NCBI GenBank assembly: GCA_017934475.1
Contig: JAGBJN010000004.1
Coordinates: forward strand, 110,541 to 174,540
DNA length: 64,000 bases
Direction of reading: 5' to 3'
Source: Clostridia bacterium
GTDB taxonomy: Bacteria > Bacillota > Clostridia > TANB77 > CAG-508
Positions 47,289 through 56,465 of the stretch are shown here, piece by piece. Below the pieces are notes generated by a model, which was given only the letters and a program-made list of their open reading frames with translations, was not told the DNA's origin and searched no databases. Made by a program: the position numbers and the translations under genes. Position 1 is the stretch's first letter, and each line of letters opens with the position of its first letter.

Positions 47289-47379
47289 TGGCGGAAGCGA
47301 GAGGATTTGAACCTCCGCGGCCCTTACGAACCCTAACTGTTTAGCAAACAGTCCCCTTCAGCCACTTGGGTACGCCTCC
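47289..47379 (-). tRNA. tRNA-Ser (anticodon GCT)
   Basis: A 91-nt class II tRNA with a long variable arm and encoded CCA. The acceptor GGAGGCG pairs with CGCTTCC (one G-T pair), discriminator G. The anticodon stem encloses loop TTGCTAA with GCT in the anticodon position, reading AGC/AGU. The T arm is GAGGTTCAAATCCTC. Confidence 0.97.
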
Positions 47380-47408
47380 AAATAGTTAAGTTTTCTTAAA
47401 AAAATAAA

Positions 47409-47500
47409 TGGCGCAGAGGGTGGGATTCGAACCCACGGTACGCTATTAACGCACGCCAATTTTCAAGACTGGTGCCATAAACCAACTCGACCACCTCTGC
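47409..47500 (-). tRNA. tRNA-Ser (anticodon TGA)
   Basis: A 92-nt class II tRNA with encoded CCA and a long variable arm. The acceptor GCAGAGG pairs with CCTCTGC, discriminator G. Anticodon stem CCAGT/ATTGG encloses CTTGAAA with TGA in the anticodon position, reading UCA. The T arm is GTGGGTTCGAATCCCAC. Only 29 bp separate it from the next serine tRNA, so both are probably one transcript. Confidence 0.97.
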
Positions 47501-47576
47501 ACATCTATTGGTGTTACTCACTCGTAACAGATATATATTAACATATTTCATATATAGTTGTCAATAGATTAAACCA

Positions 47577-47604
47577 AAAAAATAAGAGGTTTTTACCCCT
47601 TATT
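47577..47604 (-). terminator. Terminator overlapping the parB stop
   Basis: The stem AAATAAGGGG/CCTCTTATTT (minus strand) followed by TTTTTT. The first arm overlaps the parB stop codon. Confidence 0.7.
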
Positions 47605-48526
47605 TACTTATTAATTCTAATATTCTTTCTAAATCATCATTGTTAGAATAATTTATTATTATTTTTCCACTTCTAACACCTGCATCTAATTTTACTTTAG
47701 TTCCAAAGAAACCTTGAAATCTATCTTCAATATCTCTGTATATAGCTTCATATTTTTTCTTATCTTCTTTATTCTTTGCAGCATTCTTTTTATTTTTTAG
47801 ATTTCTTTCTACGTCTCTTACAGAATTACCTGTTTCAATTATTTTTAAAGCCATTTTATATTGCATTTCTGGATCTTCAAATCCTAATAGTGAACGACAA
47901 TGTCCTTCAGTTAATTTACCTTCTAATGCTAAATCTATAACTCTTTGATCTAAATTTAATATACGTAAACTATTTGTAATCGAACTTCTATTCATTCCTA
48001 TCATGTCTGCAAGTTCTTGTTGTTTCATTCCATAATCATCTAATAATTGCTTAAATCCTTGTGCTTTTTCTATTGGGTTTAAATCTTCTCTTTGAATATT
48101 TTCAATTAAAGCAATTTCTTTTGATTTTCTTTCGTCATCATTTCTAATTATACAAGGAATATCTGTAATTCCTGCCTTTTTAGATGCTCTCCATCTTCTT
48201 TCACCTGCTACTATTTCATAGTAACCATCTTTTTTATTTACTATAATTGGTTGAATAACACCATATCTTTTTATAGATTCTGCAAGTTCATCTATCGCTT
48301 CCATATCAAATGTTTTCCTTGGTTGATTTCTGTTTGGCTCTATATCTATTATTTTGATATGTTCTATTCTTTCTCCGCTTTCTTTTAATTCTTCTTTAAC
48401 CTTTTTCTTTATTTCTTTTACTTCTTTCTCTACTTCTTCTTCAGTTTGTTCTTCACTATCATTTATTAAACTATTATTTCCAAATAAAGCACCTAAGCCT
48501 TTTCCTAAACCAGTATTCTTTGCCAT
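47600..48526 (-). CDS. parB: Chromosome-partitioning protein ParB (Spo0J)
   Basis: A 308-residue CTP-dependent DNA clamp that loads on parS sites. N-terminal GLGKGLGALFGNN, the ParB/Srx CTPase core with IVAGERRWRASKKAGITDIP, then NIQREDLNPIEKAQGFKQLL, and the helix-turn-helix MKQQELADMIGMNRSSITN. The C-terminal dimerisation part ends DDLERILELISK. The ATG follows AGGAGGA, 11 bp after parA. In spore formers it opposes Soj to allow Spo0A activation and recruits SMC at the origin. Candidate parS half-sites lie at 52088-52122 and 52229-52244. Confidence 0.96.
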   Translation of the reverse strand: MAKNTGLGKGLGALFGNNSLINDSEEQTEEEVEKEVKEIKKKVKEELKESGERIEHIKIIDIEPNRNQPRKTFDMEAIDELAESIKRYGVIQPIIVNKKDGYYEIVAGERRWRASKKAGITDIPCIIRNDDERKSKEIALIENIQREDLNPIEKAQGFKQLLDDYGMKQQELADMIGMNRSSITNSLRILNLDQRVIDLALEGKLTEGHCRSLLGFEDPEMQYKMALKIIETGNSVRDVERNLKNKKNAAKNKEDKKKYEAIYRDIEDRFQGFFGTKVKLDAGVRSGKIIINYSNNDDLERILELISK

Positions 48527-48537
48527 ATATATTCCTC

Positions 48538-49305
48538 CTATTTTCTTTCATTTTTCTTTAATAATTCTTTAGCAAATTTTTCATAAGATCTAGCACCTTT
48601 TGATCTTGGATCATATACAGTTATTGGCATACCATAACTTGGTGCTTCACTAAGTCTAACATTTCTTGGTATTACTGTTTTATAGACTCTATTTTCAAAA
48701 TATTTATTTACCTCTCTTACAACTTGATTTGATAAATTTGTTCTGATATCAAACATTGTAAGTAAAGCTCCTTCTATTTCTAAGTTTTTATTTAAATGTT
48801 TTTTTACTAAATTAATTGTATTTATAAGTTGTCCTAATCCCTCTAATGCATAATATTCACATTGTACAGGTATAAGTACACTATCTGATGCCGTAAATGC
48901 ATTTAATGTAAGTAAACCAAGTGATGGTGGACAATCTATTATAATATAATCGTATTTGTCTTTTTGGTTATCTATTTTTTCTTTTAATCTAAATTCTCTT
49001 GACATCATAGAAACAAGTTCAACTTCTGCTCCCGCTAAATTTATATTTGAAGGGCATAAATCTAAATTTTTTATCATTGTTTGTTGTACTGTATTTTCAA
49101 TTTCTATATCATTTATTATAACATCATATACAGAGAATTTAACGTCTTTATTTACACCTAAACCACTAGTTCCATTTCCTTGTGGGTCAGCATCTATCAT
49201 TAATACTTTTTTACCTTTTTTTGCTAAAATTGTACTTAAATTTATTGCTGTTGTAGTCTTTCCTACTCCACCTTTTTGATTTGCAATTGATATAACTTTT
49301 CCCAC
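48538..49305 (-). CDS. parA: ParA-family ATPase (Soj)
   Basis: A 255-residue deviant-Walker ATPase for origin segregation, and in Bacillus a regulator of DnaA. The start is GTG at 49305, preceded by AAGGAGG. Deviant Walker A KGGVGKTTTAINL lies at about 11-23, then MIDADPQGNGTSGLG, the Walker B stretch YDYIIIDCPPSLGLLTLNA, and ENRVYKTVIPRNVRLSEAPS. Usual length. A terminator at 49365-49405 separates it from rsmG, so parAB is its own unit. Confidence 0.97.
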   Translation of the reverse strand: MGKVISIANQKGGVGKTTTAINLSTILAKKGKKVLMIDADPQGNGTSGLGVNKDVKFSVYDVIINDIEIENTVQQTMIKNLDLCPSNINLAGAEVELVSMMSREFRLKEKIDNQKDKYDYIIIDCPPSLGLLTLNAFTASDSVLIPVQCEYYALEGLGQLINTINLVKKHLNKNLEIEGALLTMFDIRTNLSNQVVREVNKYFENRVYKTVIPRNVRLSEAPSYGMPITVYDPRSKGARSYEKFAKELLKKNERK

Positions 49306-49364
49306 AGAAACTTCCTCCTTTTTTGTTTTCTTTTTTCAATATAAATATAATATAAAAAATTAAT

Positions 49365-49405
49365 AAAAAAGTCAATAAATGTTACAATATTTATTGACTT
49401 TTTTT
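49365..49405 (-). terminator. Terminator between rsmG and parA
   Basis: A 16-bp stem based on AAAAAAGTCAATAAAT with an 8-nt loop and T runs on both sides. It ends the mnmG-rsmG unit. Confidence 0.85.
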
Positions 49406-49411
49406 ACTATA

Positions 49412-50128
49412 TTACTTTATTGGTTCTTTGCTTGGTAAACCTGCTTTTCTTGGGTATTTTTTAGGCGTTTCTTTTACTTTTCTTACTATAATAATTGTTC
49501 TTTTTATATCACTTCCAGGTAATTCTATTTCTTCTATTTTTTCTATCTCTCCACCCAAAATTTTTATAGCTTTTTTTGCATCTTGTATCTCTTCTTCTGC
49601 ATTAGATCCTTTCATACAAATACACTTTCCTCCAACCCTTACAAGTGGAAGTAAGTATTCTATTAGTACATTTAATGCTGCGACCGCTCTTGATGTTGCA
49701 ATATCAAACCTTTCTCTTTCTTTATTTCCAAAATCTTCTACTCTTGAATGTATTGTCTCAATATTTTTTAAATCTAATTCTTCTACTACTTCATTTAAAA
49801 AACTAATTCTTTTATTTAATGAATCTAATAATGTGATTTTTGAATTTTCTTTTAATATTGAAATAGGAATTCCTGGAAATCCTGCCCCTGTTCCAACATC
49901 TATTAATTTAGTATTATCCTCTACATACTTAAATATAGTTAAAGAATCTACAAAATGTTTTAATATTACTTCATTTGGTTCAGTAATTGCAGTTAAATTT
50001 ATTTTTTCATTCCATTCTAATAATAAACTCATATAATTATAGAATTTATTTATTTGACTTTTATTTAATTCAATTCCTATTTGATTTGTTTTTTCCTTTA
50101 ATTCATTTGAAAATATTTCACTATTCAT
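49412..50128 (-). CDS. rsmG: 16S rRNA (guanine527-N7)-methyltransferase
   Basis: The ATG at 50128 is chosen because GGGAGAATT lies just before it; the frame extends five codons upstream, through the ribosome site itself. A 238-residue SAM methylase (GidB) for G527 of 16S rRNA. SAM-binding LIDVGTGAGFPGIPISI, the conserved RISFLNEVVEELDLKNIETI, and DIATSRAVAALNVLIEYLLP with KCICMKGSNAEEE are all present. It follows mnmG by 20 bp, the usual order near the origin. Loss of this gene gives low-level streptomycin resistance in other bacteria. Confidence 0.96.
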   Translation of the reverse strand: MNSEIFSNELKEKTNQIGIELNKSQINKFYNYMSLLLEWNEKINLTAITEPNEVILKHFVDSLTIFKYVEDNTKLIDVGTGAGFPGIPISILKENSKITLLDSLNKRISFLNEVVEELDLKNIETIHSRVEDFGNKERERFDIATSRAVAALNVLIEYLLPLVRVGGKCICMKGSNAEEEIQDAKKAIKILGGEIEKIEEIELPGSDIKRTIIIVRKVKETPKKYPRKAGLPSKEPIK

Positions 50129-50148
50129 AAATAATTCTCCCATTTTTA

Positions 50149-52023
50149 TTATTTATTATAAGTTTCTAAATATATAAGCAATACTGTAATATCCGCTGGC
50201 GAAACTCCCGAAATCCTTGATGCTTGTCCTATAGAATTTGGTTTTACTTTGTTTAATTTTTGTCTTGCCTCTAATCTTAATCCTTTTATATCTTCATAAT
50301 TAATATCTTCTGGTAAAAGTTTTTCTTCTAATTTTTTAAATTTATCTACTTGTTCCTTTTGTAATTTAATATATCCTTCATATTTTAATTCAATTTCTAC
50401 TTCTTTTTGTACTTGTTCATCTAATTCTGGTCTATCTTCATCAATATCGGCAAGTCCTTTATATGTTAATTCACTTCTTTTTACTAAATCAACCAATTTT
50501 ACACCTGTTGTTATCTCTGATGAATTATATTTTCTTAATAATTCATTAACCTTTTCTGTTGGTTTAATCGTTTTATTTCTAATTCTTTCTATTTCATCTT
50601 CGATTTGCTTTTTCTTTACTAAAAATTTTTGATATCTTTCTTCAGAAACAAGTCCTACTTTATAGCCTATTTCAAGTAATCTTAAATCCGCATTATCTTG
50701 TCTTAATAAAAGTCTATATTCTGCTCTAGATGTCATCATTCTATATGGTTCATTTGTTCCTTTTGTTACAATATCATCAATTAAAACACCAATATAAGCC
50801 TGTGTTCTGTCTAATATAATAGGTTCTTTTCCTTTTAATTTTAAACTTGCATTTATACCTGCAATTAATCCTTGGCATGCTGCTTCTTCATATCCTGAAG
50901 TACCATTAGTTTGTCCCGCAAAAAATAATCCATCTATTTTCTTATATTCTAATGAAAGTTTTAAATCATCAGGTTTAATACAATCATATTCTATTGCATA
51001 TGCTGGTCTTGTAAATTCTGCATTTTCTAATCCAGGTAATGTTCTATACATAGCAATTTGTACATCTTCCGGAAGTGATGAACTCATACCTTGAATATAC
51101 ATTTCATCTGTTCCTCTACCTATTGGCTCTACAAAAATTTGATGTCTTTCTTTATCTGCAAATCTTACTACTTTATCTTCTATTGATGGACAATATCTTG
51201 GTCCTGTTCCTTTTATTTCTCCACCATATAAAGGAGATCTATGTAAGTTAGCTCTTATTATTTCATGAGTTTTTTCGTTTGTATATGTTAAATAACATGG
51301 TAATTGTTCTACATTTGGATCAATTTTATCTTCAAACGAAAATGCTTCTGGATTTTTATCTCCCTCTTGTATTTCCATCTTAGAAAAGTCTATACTTTTC
51401 TTATTTATTCTTGCAGGTGTTCCTGTTTTAAATCTAACAAGTTCTACACCTTCTCTTTTTAGCGCTTCTGATAATTTATTTGCTGGAAAAACTCCATCAG
51501 GGCCACTTTCAAATGAAACTTCTCCTATAAATATTTTTCCTTTTAAATATGTTCCTGTTGCTACTATTATACTATCAACTTCATAAATTGCTCCAATATT
51601 TGTCTCTACAGACTTTACTTTTCCACTTTCTATGCACAAGTCTACTATCTCTGCTTGTTTTAGATATAGATTTTCTTGTTTTTCTAATGTATGCTTCATT
51701 TCTGCTTGATATGCTTTTCTATCTGCTTGTGCTCTTAATGAATAAACTGCCGGTCCTTTAGAAGTATTTAACATACGCAATTGTGTAAAAGTTTTATCTA
51801 TGTTTTTCCCCATTTCACCCCCAAGACAATCAATTTCTCTTACTAAATGTCCTTTTGAGCTTCCTCCTATATGAGGATTACATGGCATATTAGCAACTGC
51901 TTCTAAACTTATAGAAAACAATAATGTTTTCATACCCATTCTAGCGCATGCAAGTGCTGCTTCACATCCTGCATGTCCAGCCCCTATAACTGCAATATCA
52001 TACTTTCCTGCATTGTATTTCAT
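50149..52023 (-). CDS. mnmG: tRNA uridine-5-carboxymethylaminomethyl modification enzyme MnmG (GidA)
   Basis: A 624-residue FAD protein that with MnmE makes cmnm5U at wobble position 34. The N-terminal FAD loop is [20 protein letters not shown], then [20 protein letters not shown], the GTPARI active-site segment, [15 protein letters not shown] and [17 protein letters not shown], and the C-terminal [21 protein letters not shown]. Full family length. The ATG follows AAGGAAGGAAG. It is separated from mnmE by 450 bp of repeat-containing noncoding sequence, so it is unlikely to depend wholly on the mnmE promoter. Confidence 0.97.
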   Translation of the reverse strand: MKYNAGKYDIAVIGAGHAGCEAALACARMGMKTLLFSISLEAVANMPCNPHIGGSSKGHLVREIDCLGGEMGKNIDKTFTQLRMLNTSKGPAVYSLRAQADRKAYQAEMKHTLEKQENLYLKQAEIVDLCIESGKVKSVETNIGAIYEVDSIIVATGTYLKGKIFIGEVSFESGPDGVFPANKLSEALKREGVELVRFKTGTPARINKKSIDFSKMEIQEGDKNPEAFSFEDKIDPNVEQLPCYLTYTNEKTHEIIRANLHRSPLYGGEIKGTGPRYCPSIEDKVVRFADKERHQIFVEPIGRGTDEMYIQGMSSSLPEDVQIAMYRTLPGLENAEFTRPAYAIEYDCIKPDDLKLSLEYKKIDGLFFAGQTNGTSGYEEAACQGLIAGINASLKLKGKEPIILDRTQAYIGVLIDDIVTKGTNEPYRMMTSRAEYRLLLRQDNADLRLLEIGYKVGLVSEERYQKFLVKKKQIEDEIERIRNKTIKPTEKVNELLRKYNSSEITTGVKLVDLVKRSELTYKGLADIDEDRPELDEQVQKEVEIELKYEGYIKLQKEQVDKFKKLEEKLLPEDINYEDIKGLRLEARQKLNKVKPNSIGQASRISGVSPADITVLLIYLETYNK

Positions 52024-52049
52024 TATACTCTTCCTTCCTTTATTTTTTT

Positions 52050-52245
52050 AATTATTTTTGTCATTTTTTGTTCGCTTTTTTGTTCGCGTTTCACAAAAAT
52101 TTTTGCCTGTTTTTTGTGAAACTAGACTTAATGTTCGCTAAACCTTTTTGTCAACCTATTTTTTGTATCTCTTTATTTTGTTGTCGTTCCTGGTTTGTGT
52201 CGAATTTTGTCGATTTTCTCATTTTGTCGAATCCCCGTGAAACAT
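52050..52245. promoter_or_regulatory. Origin-proximal repeat region with Spo0A-box-like and parS-like sites
   Basis: The 453-bp gap 52024-52476 holds no gene. Visible sites: three TGTTCGC copies (52069, 52081, 52132); a perfect 12-bp inverted repeat GTTTCACAAAAA/TTTTTGTGAAAC (52088-52122), whose ends are the two parS half-cores; 0A-box matches TGTCGAA (52198-52204), TGTCGAT (52208-52214) and TGTCGAA (52225-52231); and a parS-like site at 52229-52244 matching 11 of 16 positions, including CGTGAAACA. The two leftmost 0A boxes are 10 bp apart. A minus-strand TTGACA is also present but has a poor -10. The rest, 52250-52476, is T-rich with nothing recognised. Confidence 0.5.
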
Positions 52246-52476
52246 TTTTATATTTTTTGAACTTTTTTGTTTATTTTTAACTATACGTTTAACTGTTTTT
52301 TGGTTTCCATTTTTTATATTTTTAATTTTAAATTTTTCAATTTTTTTATCTTCAAAAAAATAATTTTAATTATATTTTTGTTCTTGAAAATCAATTTTAA
52401 GACATTTTTATAACATTTGTGTAAAGTTAATTATCTAATATTATAAAACGCATCAAATTCCATTCTAAACGTTTTT

Positions 52477-53859
52477 TTATTTTCCTAAACAGAATTTTGA
52501 AAAAATTTCATTAATTATATCCTCTGATACATTTTCTCCTGTTATTTTACTTAAATCTTCTAGACATTGTATAATAGAAATTGAAATTATATCAATTGGC
52601 ATATTATCATTTATTGATTTCTTAGCATTTTCAATTGATTTTATTGCATTTTCAATTTGATTCTTATGTCTAATATTAGTAATAATTATCTCCTCGCCTG
52701 TTGTCATATCTTTTATTTGGAATAAATTTTCAATTTCATTATATAAATCATTTATTCCATTTCCCTCTTTTGCAGAAATTTTAATAATATTTTTATTTGT
52801 TTCAATTAATTCTTTTCTATTTTCCAAATTATTTTCTACTATATCAGTTTTATTTAATAATATTATTGCATTTTTATTTTTTATTAAATTTAATATTTCT
52901 AAATCTTCTTTTTCTAAATCTTTAGAATTATCAAATATTGCAAGAATTAATTCTGCATCATTTAAAACATTTATTGCTTTTTCTACACCTATTTTCTCTA
53001 TTTGATCATCTGTATCTCTTATTCCCGCAGTATCTATAATTTTTAAAGGGATCCCATTTATATTAATATATTCTTCTATCGTATCTCTTGTCGTTCCTTC
53101 TATCTCGCTAACTATAGCTCTTTCTTCTTTTAATATTTTATTTAATAAAGAAGATTTCCCTGCATTTGGTCTACCAATAATCGCAGTTTTTATTCCTTCT
53201 TTTAAAATTCTTCCTTTATTAAAACTATTTTTTAAGTCTACTAATTTATTTTCAACTAAATCAAGTTTTTTATAGGCTTTTTCATTTGTAGTTTCTTCTA
53301 TATCATATTCAGGATAATCTATAGAAGCCTCTATATCTGCCATCATATCTAATAAATCATTTTTTATTTCTTTTATTCTATTAGATAATTCACCTTCTAA
53401 CTGATTTATTGATGCTTTTGCTTCTTTATCAGTTTTACTATTTATTAAATCCATTATTGATTCTGCTTGAGATAAATCTATTCTTCCATTTAAAAATGCT
53501 TTTTTAGTAAATTCTCCAGGTTCAGCTAAAATTGCACCATTTTTTAAGCATTCTTCTAATATTATTTTCTCAATTATCATTCCGCCATGGCTGTTTATTT
53601 CGCACATATCTTCTCTTGTATAACTTTTGGGATTTCTAAAAAATGATACTAAAACTTCATCTATAACCTCTCCTGTAGATGAATTAATAATAAATCCATA
53701 TTGAATTGTATATCCTTTTATATCTTCAATATTAATTTTTTCTTTTTTATTATTAACAAACATTTTTTGAAGAATTTGGAATGTTTCTTTTCCACTCATT
53801 CTTATTATTCCAATCCCTCCGTTGCCTATTGCCGTAGATATTGCCGCAATTGTTTCCAT
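52477..53859 (-). CDS. mnmE: tRNA modification GTPase MnmE
   Basis: The ATG at 53859 (AAAGGAAAAT before it) gives METIAAISTAIGNGGIGIIR, the normal MnmE start; the longer frame to 53934 runs back through a hairpin. 460 residues. N-terminal formyl-THF-binding domain with GEFTKKAFLNGRIDLSQAES, a helical domain, and a G domain with GRPNAGKSSLLNKI (G1), EGTTRDTIEE (G2), DTAGIRDT (G3) and LNKTDIV (G4). It ends FSKFCLGK, the conserved C-x-G-K tail with the catalytic cysteine. It works with MnmG on tRNA wobble uridines. Confidence 0.97.
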   Translation of the reverse strand: METIAAISTAIGNGGIGIIRMSGKETFQILQKMFVNNKKEKINIEDIKGYTIQYGFIINSSTGEVIDEVLVSFFRNPKSYTREDMCEINSHGGMIIEKIILEECLKNGAILAEPGEFTKKAFLNGRIDLSQAESIMDLINSKTDKEAKASINQLEGELSNRIKEIKNDLLDMMADIEASIDYPEYDIEETTNEKAYKKLDLVENKLVDLKNSFNKGRILKEGIKTAIIGRPNAGKSSLLNKILKEERAIVSEIEGTTRDTIEEYININGIPLKIIDTAGIRDTDDQIEKIGVEKAINVLNDAELILAIFDNSKDLEKEDLEILNLIKNKNAIILLNKTDIVENNLENRKELIETNKNIIKISAKEGNGINDLYNEIENLFQIKDMTTGEEIIITNIRHKNQIENAIKSIENAKKSINDNMPIDIISISIIQCLEDLSKITGENVSEDIINEIFSKFCLGK

Positions 53860-53883
53860 ATTTATTTTCCTTTCTTTTTTTAT

Positions 53884-53942
53884 AAAAAAAGTCAAAGCTA
53901 GACATAGTTTATTTATACAAACTAAAATCTTCACTTTGACTT
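53884..53942 (-). terminator. Hairpin between jag and mnmE
   Basis: Outer stem GAAGTCAAAG with CTTTGACTT (about 36-nt loop with an inner AGTTT/AAACT hairpin), followed on the minus strand by TTTTTTT. It ends or attenuates the rpmH-jag transcript just before mnmE. Confidence 0.6.
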
Positions 53943-53954
53943 CCGATTTTATAA

Positions 53955-54671
53955 TTATTTAATTTTTGAAATAACAACTCTTCTGTTGTCTCCCTCACCA
54001 ATACTATGGTTCTCTATTTTTTCAAATCCTTGTAAACTGTTATGAATAATTTTTCTTTCATATGGCGTCATAGGTTCTAATGTGACAGATTTTCCAGTTT
54101 TTAATACTGTTTTAGCAACTTTTTGTGCTAATTCATCTAATACTTTTTCTCTTTTTTCTCTATAATTTTCGATATCTAAAATAAGTTTTATTTTTTCATT
54201 TTGACCATTATTAGCAATACTTGATAATATAGTTTGCATTGCATTTAATGTATCTCCTCTATATCCTATCATCATTCCAGATGCAGTTCCATTTATATCA
54301 ACTAAAATAGTATAATCTTCTATTTTTATTGTATATTCAAGGCTTTCATCAACTTTTTTTATCCAAGACTTTAAAAATTCTTCTACTTTATTTTTAGAAT
54401 TTTCAATTGCTTCCATATTTTGTGAATACTCTCTTCTTGGTTTTTCTTCAACATTTTCTTTTGTTTCATAATTGCTTGATTTTTCAGCTTTTTCTTTTAT
54501 AGTTAATTCTACTTTTACAACTCTTGGTGTTAATATGCTAAAGAAACTTTTTTTATTTTCTTCTTCTAAAACTTTAATGTCAACTCTATCTTTTGAAACT
54601 CCTAATTGTTTTAATCCATTTTCAATTGCTTCATTTGTTGTTTTTCCTTCAGATATAATAGAATTACTCAT
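53955..54671 (-). CDS. jag: Jag/KhpB RNA-binding protein
   Basis: The ATG at 54671 is preferred, with AAGGAAGGTG upstream; the longer frame starts with GTG at 54680 inside that site. A 238-residue SpoIIIJ-associated protein: Jag-N domain (MSNSIISEGKTTNEAIENGL), a variable linker, a KH domain with MIGYRGDTLNAMQTILSSIA (GxxG loop as YRGD), and an R3H domain with LEPMTPYERKIIHNSLQG and GEGDNRRVVI. It overlaps yidC by 8 bp. Partner KhpA is not in the window. Confidence 0.95.
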   Translation of the reverse strand: MSNSIISEGKTTNEAIENGLKQLGVSKDRVDIKVLEEENKKSFFSILTPRVVKVELTIKEKAEKSSNYETKENVEEKPRREYSQNMEAIENSKNKVEEFLKSWIKKVDESLEYTIKIEDYTILVDINGTASGMMIGYRGDTLNAMQTILSSIANNGQNEKIKLILDIENYREKREKVLDELAQKVAKTVLKTGKSVTLEPMTPYERKIIHNSLQGFEKIENHSIGEGDNRRVVISKIK

Positions 54672-55806
54672 TTTCGTCACCTTCCTTAGATTTCATTATT
54701 TTTGTAAGTACAACCCTTTCTAATATAATTAGTAGGTTACTTACAAGCCAATATAAAGCTAGACCAAGTGGTGCAATAAAAGCTATTGATATAGACATTA
54801 TAGGCATCATATAAAGCATTGTATTACTCATTTGTCCCATACTATCCATTAATTCATCTTGTGAATCTGTTTCTTTTTGTTCCCCATTTTCATTAACTTC
54901 TTTTAATTCTTTTTCTTTCTTCTTTTTCTTTTGAGCACTTGTTGTCATTTTAATTGAAATAAACGAAGTTATAACATATAATCCAGGAATTATATATACA
55001 GTCCAATCAGTCATATTTTGTGATGGAACTTTACTTAAATCAAGTCCAAATAATTCCATATTAATTCTTAATTTTTCTAAATTATCTCTTTTTTGTATTA
55101 ATTCTTCTTTACTTAATATTTTTACTTTTTCTTCATTTTCTTTATTTTCTTCATTGCTAACTACTTCTGTATTTTCTTGTTCTTCTGATTCTTCTTCAAC
55201 TTTTTCATTATTTATTTCTTCAGATTCATCATTATTTTCTTTTACTTCTTCTGCTTTTTCTTCACTATTTATTTTATTAATTCTTTCAACATAGCTATCA
55301 TAGTTTTCTATATCATTAACTGTTTGCTTATATTCTTCTTCTATTTTAGCAATTATACCAATTTCTATATAATTTACTCTATTTCCGCCATTAGATTGTT
55401 CTATTTCTGTTTTGTATCCTTCATATATATTTTTTAAAGTTTCATCACTATTCACTCTTTTCATATATGTAAGTGGTTGGCTAACTAACCAGAACACTGC
55501 AAGTATTATAACAATTTGAATAATTCCACTTAAGCATCCACTAAATGGACTCATCTTTTCATCTTTATATAATTGCATTGTTTCTTTATTTAATCTTTCT
55601 GGATCATTTCTATATTTAAATTGTAATTGCTTTGTTTTTTCTTGTAATGCTGCCGATTTCTTCATAGTTGTTTGTTGTTTAATAGTTATTGGTAGTAATA
55701 TTAACCTTAATAATACTGAAAAAATCATTATAGCAATACCATAGCTACCTATCCATTGATATAAAAAATTTAAAACATATCCAAAAATTTCTGATATAAA
55801 TCCCAT
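54664..55806 (-). CDS. yidC: YidC/Oxa1-family membrane protein insertase with acidic insertion
   Basis: A 380-residue insertase. N-terminal helix GSYGIAIMIFSVLLRLILLP contains the conserved arginine of the groove (R at about 33); then the helical hairpin QTTMKKSAALQEKTKQLQFK, YRNDPERLNKETMQLYK; a helix GIIQIVIILAVFWLVSQPL; a glutamate-rich loop of about 150 residues (roughly 125-270); helix TVYIIPGLYVITSFISI; a lysine-rich cytoplasmic loop; and helices near the C-terminus with IMSISIAFIAPLGLALYWLV. The loop is far longer than in typical Gram-positive YidC. No lipobox signal peptide. The ATG follows AGGAGGA; yidD lies 18 bp upstream. Confidence 0.93.
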   Translation of the reverse strand: MGFISEIFGYVLNFLYQWIGSYGIAIMIFSVLLRLILLPITIKQQTTMKKSAALQEKTKQLQFKYRNDPERLNKETMQLYKDEKMSPFSGCLSGIIQIVIILAVFWLVSQPLTYMKRVNSDETLKNIYEGYKTEIEQSNGGNRVNYIEIGIIAKIEEEYKQTVNDIENYDSYVERINKINSEEKAEEVKENNDESEEINNEKVEEESEEQENTEVVSNEENKENEEKVKILSKEELIQKRDNLEKLRINMELFGLDLSKVPSQNMTDWTVYIIPGLYVITSFISIKMTTSAQKKKKKEKELKEVNENGEQKETDSQDELMDSMGQMSNTMLYMMPIMSISIAFIAPLGLALYWLVSNLLIILERVVLTKIMKSKEGDENE

Positions 55807-55824
55807 TGCTTCCTCCTATTTAAT

Positions 55825-56043
55825 TTATTTTAAAGGATCGTATCCACCTTTACTAAACGGATTACATTTTAAAATCCTAATAATTCCTAAAAAACATCCT
55901 TTAAAAAAACCATACTTTTCAATTGCTTGTTTAGTATATTCTGAACATGTAGGATAATATTTGCAGTGTATTCCATGAAAACTAAATATTTGAGATATAT
56001 ATTTTTTATAAAAATTAATAAACCAAATTCCTATCTTTTTCAT
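55825..56043 (-). CDS. yidD: Membrane protein insertion efficiency factor YidD
   Basis: A 72-residue protein of the YidD family, placed between rnpA and yidC as in nearly all bacteria. The three-cysteine signature is present: GIHCKYYPTCSEYTKQAIEKYG, with KGCFLGIIRILKCNPFSKGG and the final GYDPLK. An amphipathic N-terminal helix is expected to lie on the inner membrane face. It overlaps the rnpA stop by 1 bp. Confidence 0.97.
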   Translation of the reverse strand: MKKIGIWFINFYKKYISQIFSFHGIHCKYYPTCSEYTKQAIEKYGFFKGCFLGIIRILKCNPFSKGGYDPLK

Positions 56044-56378
56044 TATTTAATTCCTGCTTTTTTTAACAAAATATCCATATCATCATGTATTTGTGTTGAT
56101 TTTATATCTATAAATTCTTTCTTATTCCATAAAAATACTATATTGTAACCTTTATTTAAGTTATTTTTTTCTAAATAATAACTTTCTCTTATTATACGTT
56201 TTAATCTATTTCTCTTAACTGCTTTACCTATTTTTTTACTAATTGCAATACCTATAATATTTTTTTCCTTTTTATTAGTTGTTACATATATAGTTATGTA
56301 TTTTCCAATATAAAATTTACCTTTATTTAATACATTTTTAAATTCATAATTTTTCTTCAAAGTATCGATTTTTCTCAT
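56043..56378 (-). CDS. rnpA: Ribonuclease P protein component
   Basis: A 111-residue basic protein subunit of RNase P, needed for tRNA 5' maturation. KNYEFKNVLNKGKFYIGKYI near the start, the signature KAVKRNRLKRIIRESYYL with the RNR box at about 61-66, and GYNIVFLWNKKEFID follow the family pattern. The ATG is preceded by AGGGGGAA. It lies between rpmH and yidD; a terminator-like hairpin separates it from rpmH and may limit read-through, as known in other bacteria where L34 is made in excess of RnpA. Confidence 0.97.
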   Translation of the reverse strand: MRKIDTLKKNYEFKNVLNKGKFYIGKYITIYVTTNKKEKNIIGIAISKKIGKAVKRNRLKRIIRESYYLEKNNLNKGYNIVFLWNKKEFIDIKSTQIHDDMDILLKKAGIK

Positions 56379-56422
56379 ATTTTCCCCCTATACAAAAGGA
56401 AATTACTTTATAAAGAAATTAT

Positions 56423-56455
56423 AAAAAAGACCACATTATTTTTTATAACGTGGCC
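56423..56455 (-). terminator. Hairpin between rpmH and rnpA
   Basis: The stem GGCCACGTTAT with ATAATGTGGTC (minus strand, one G-T), followed by TTTTTT. Probably a partial terminator that sets the rpmH to rnpA expression ratio. Confidence 0.75.
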
Positions 56456-56465
56456 TTTCATTAAT

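Noticed and set aside
52229-52244. Canonical parS site
   Set aside because: It matches only 11 of 16 positions of TGTTTCACGTGAAACA; I saw no perfect copy in the window. Kept only as parS-like.
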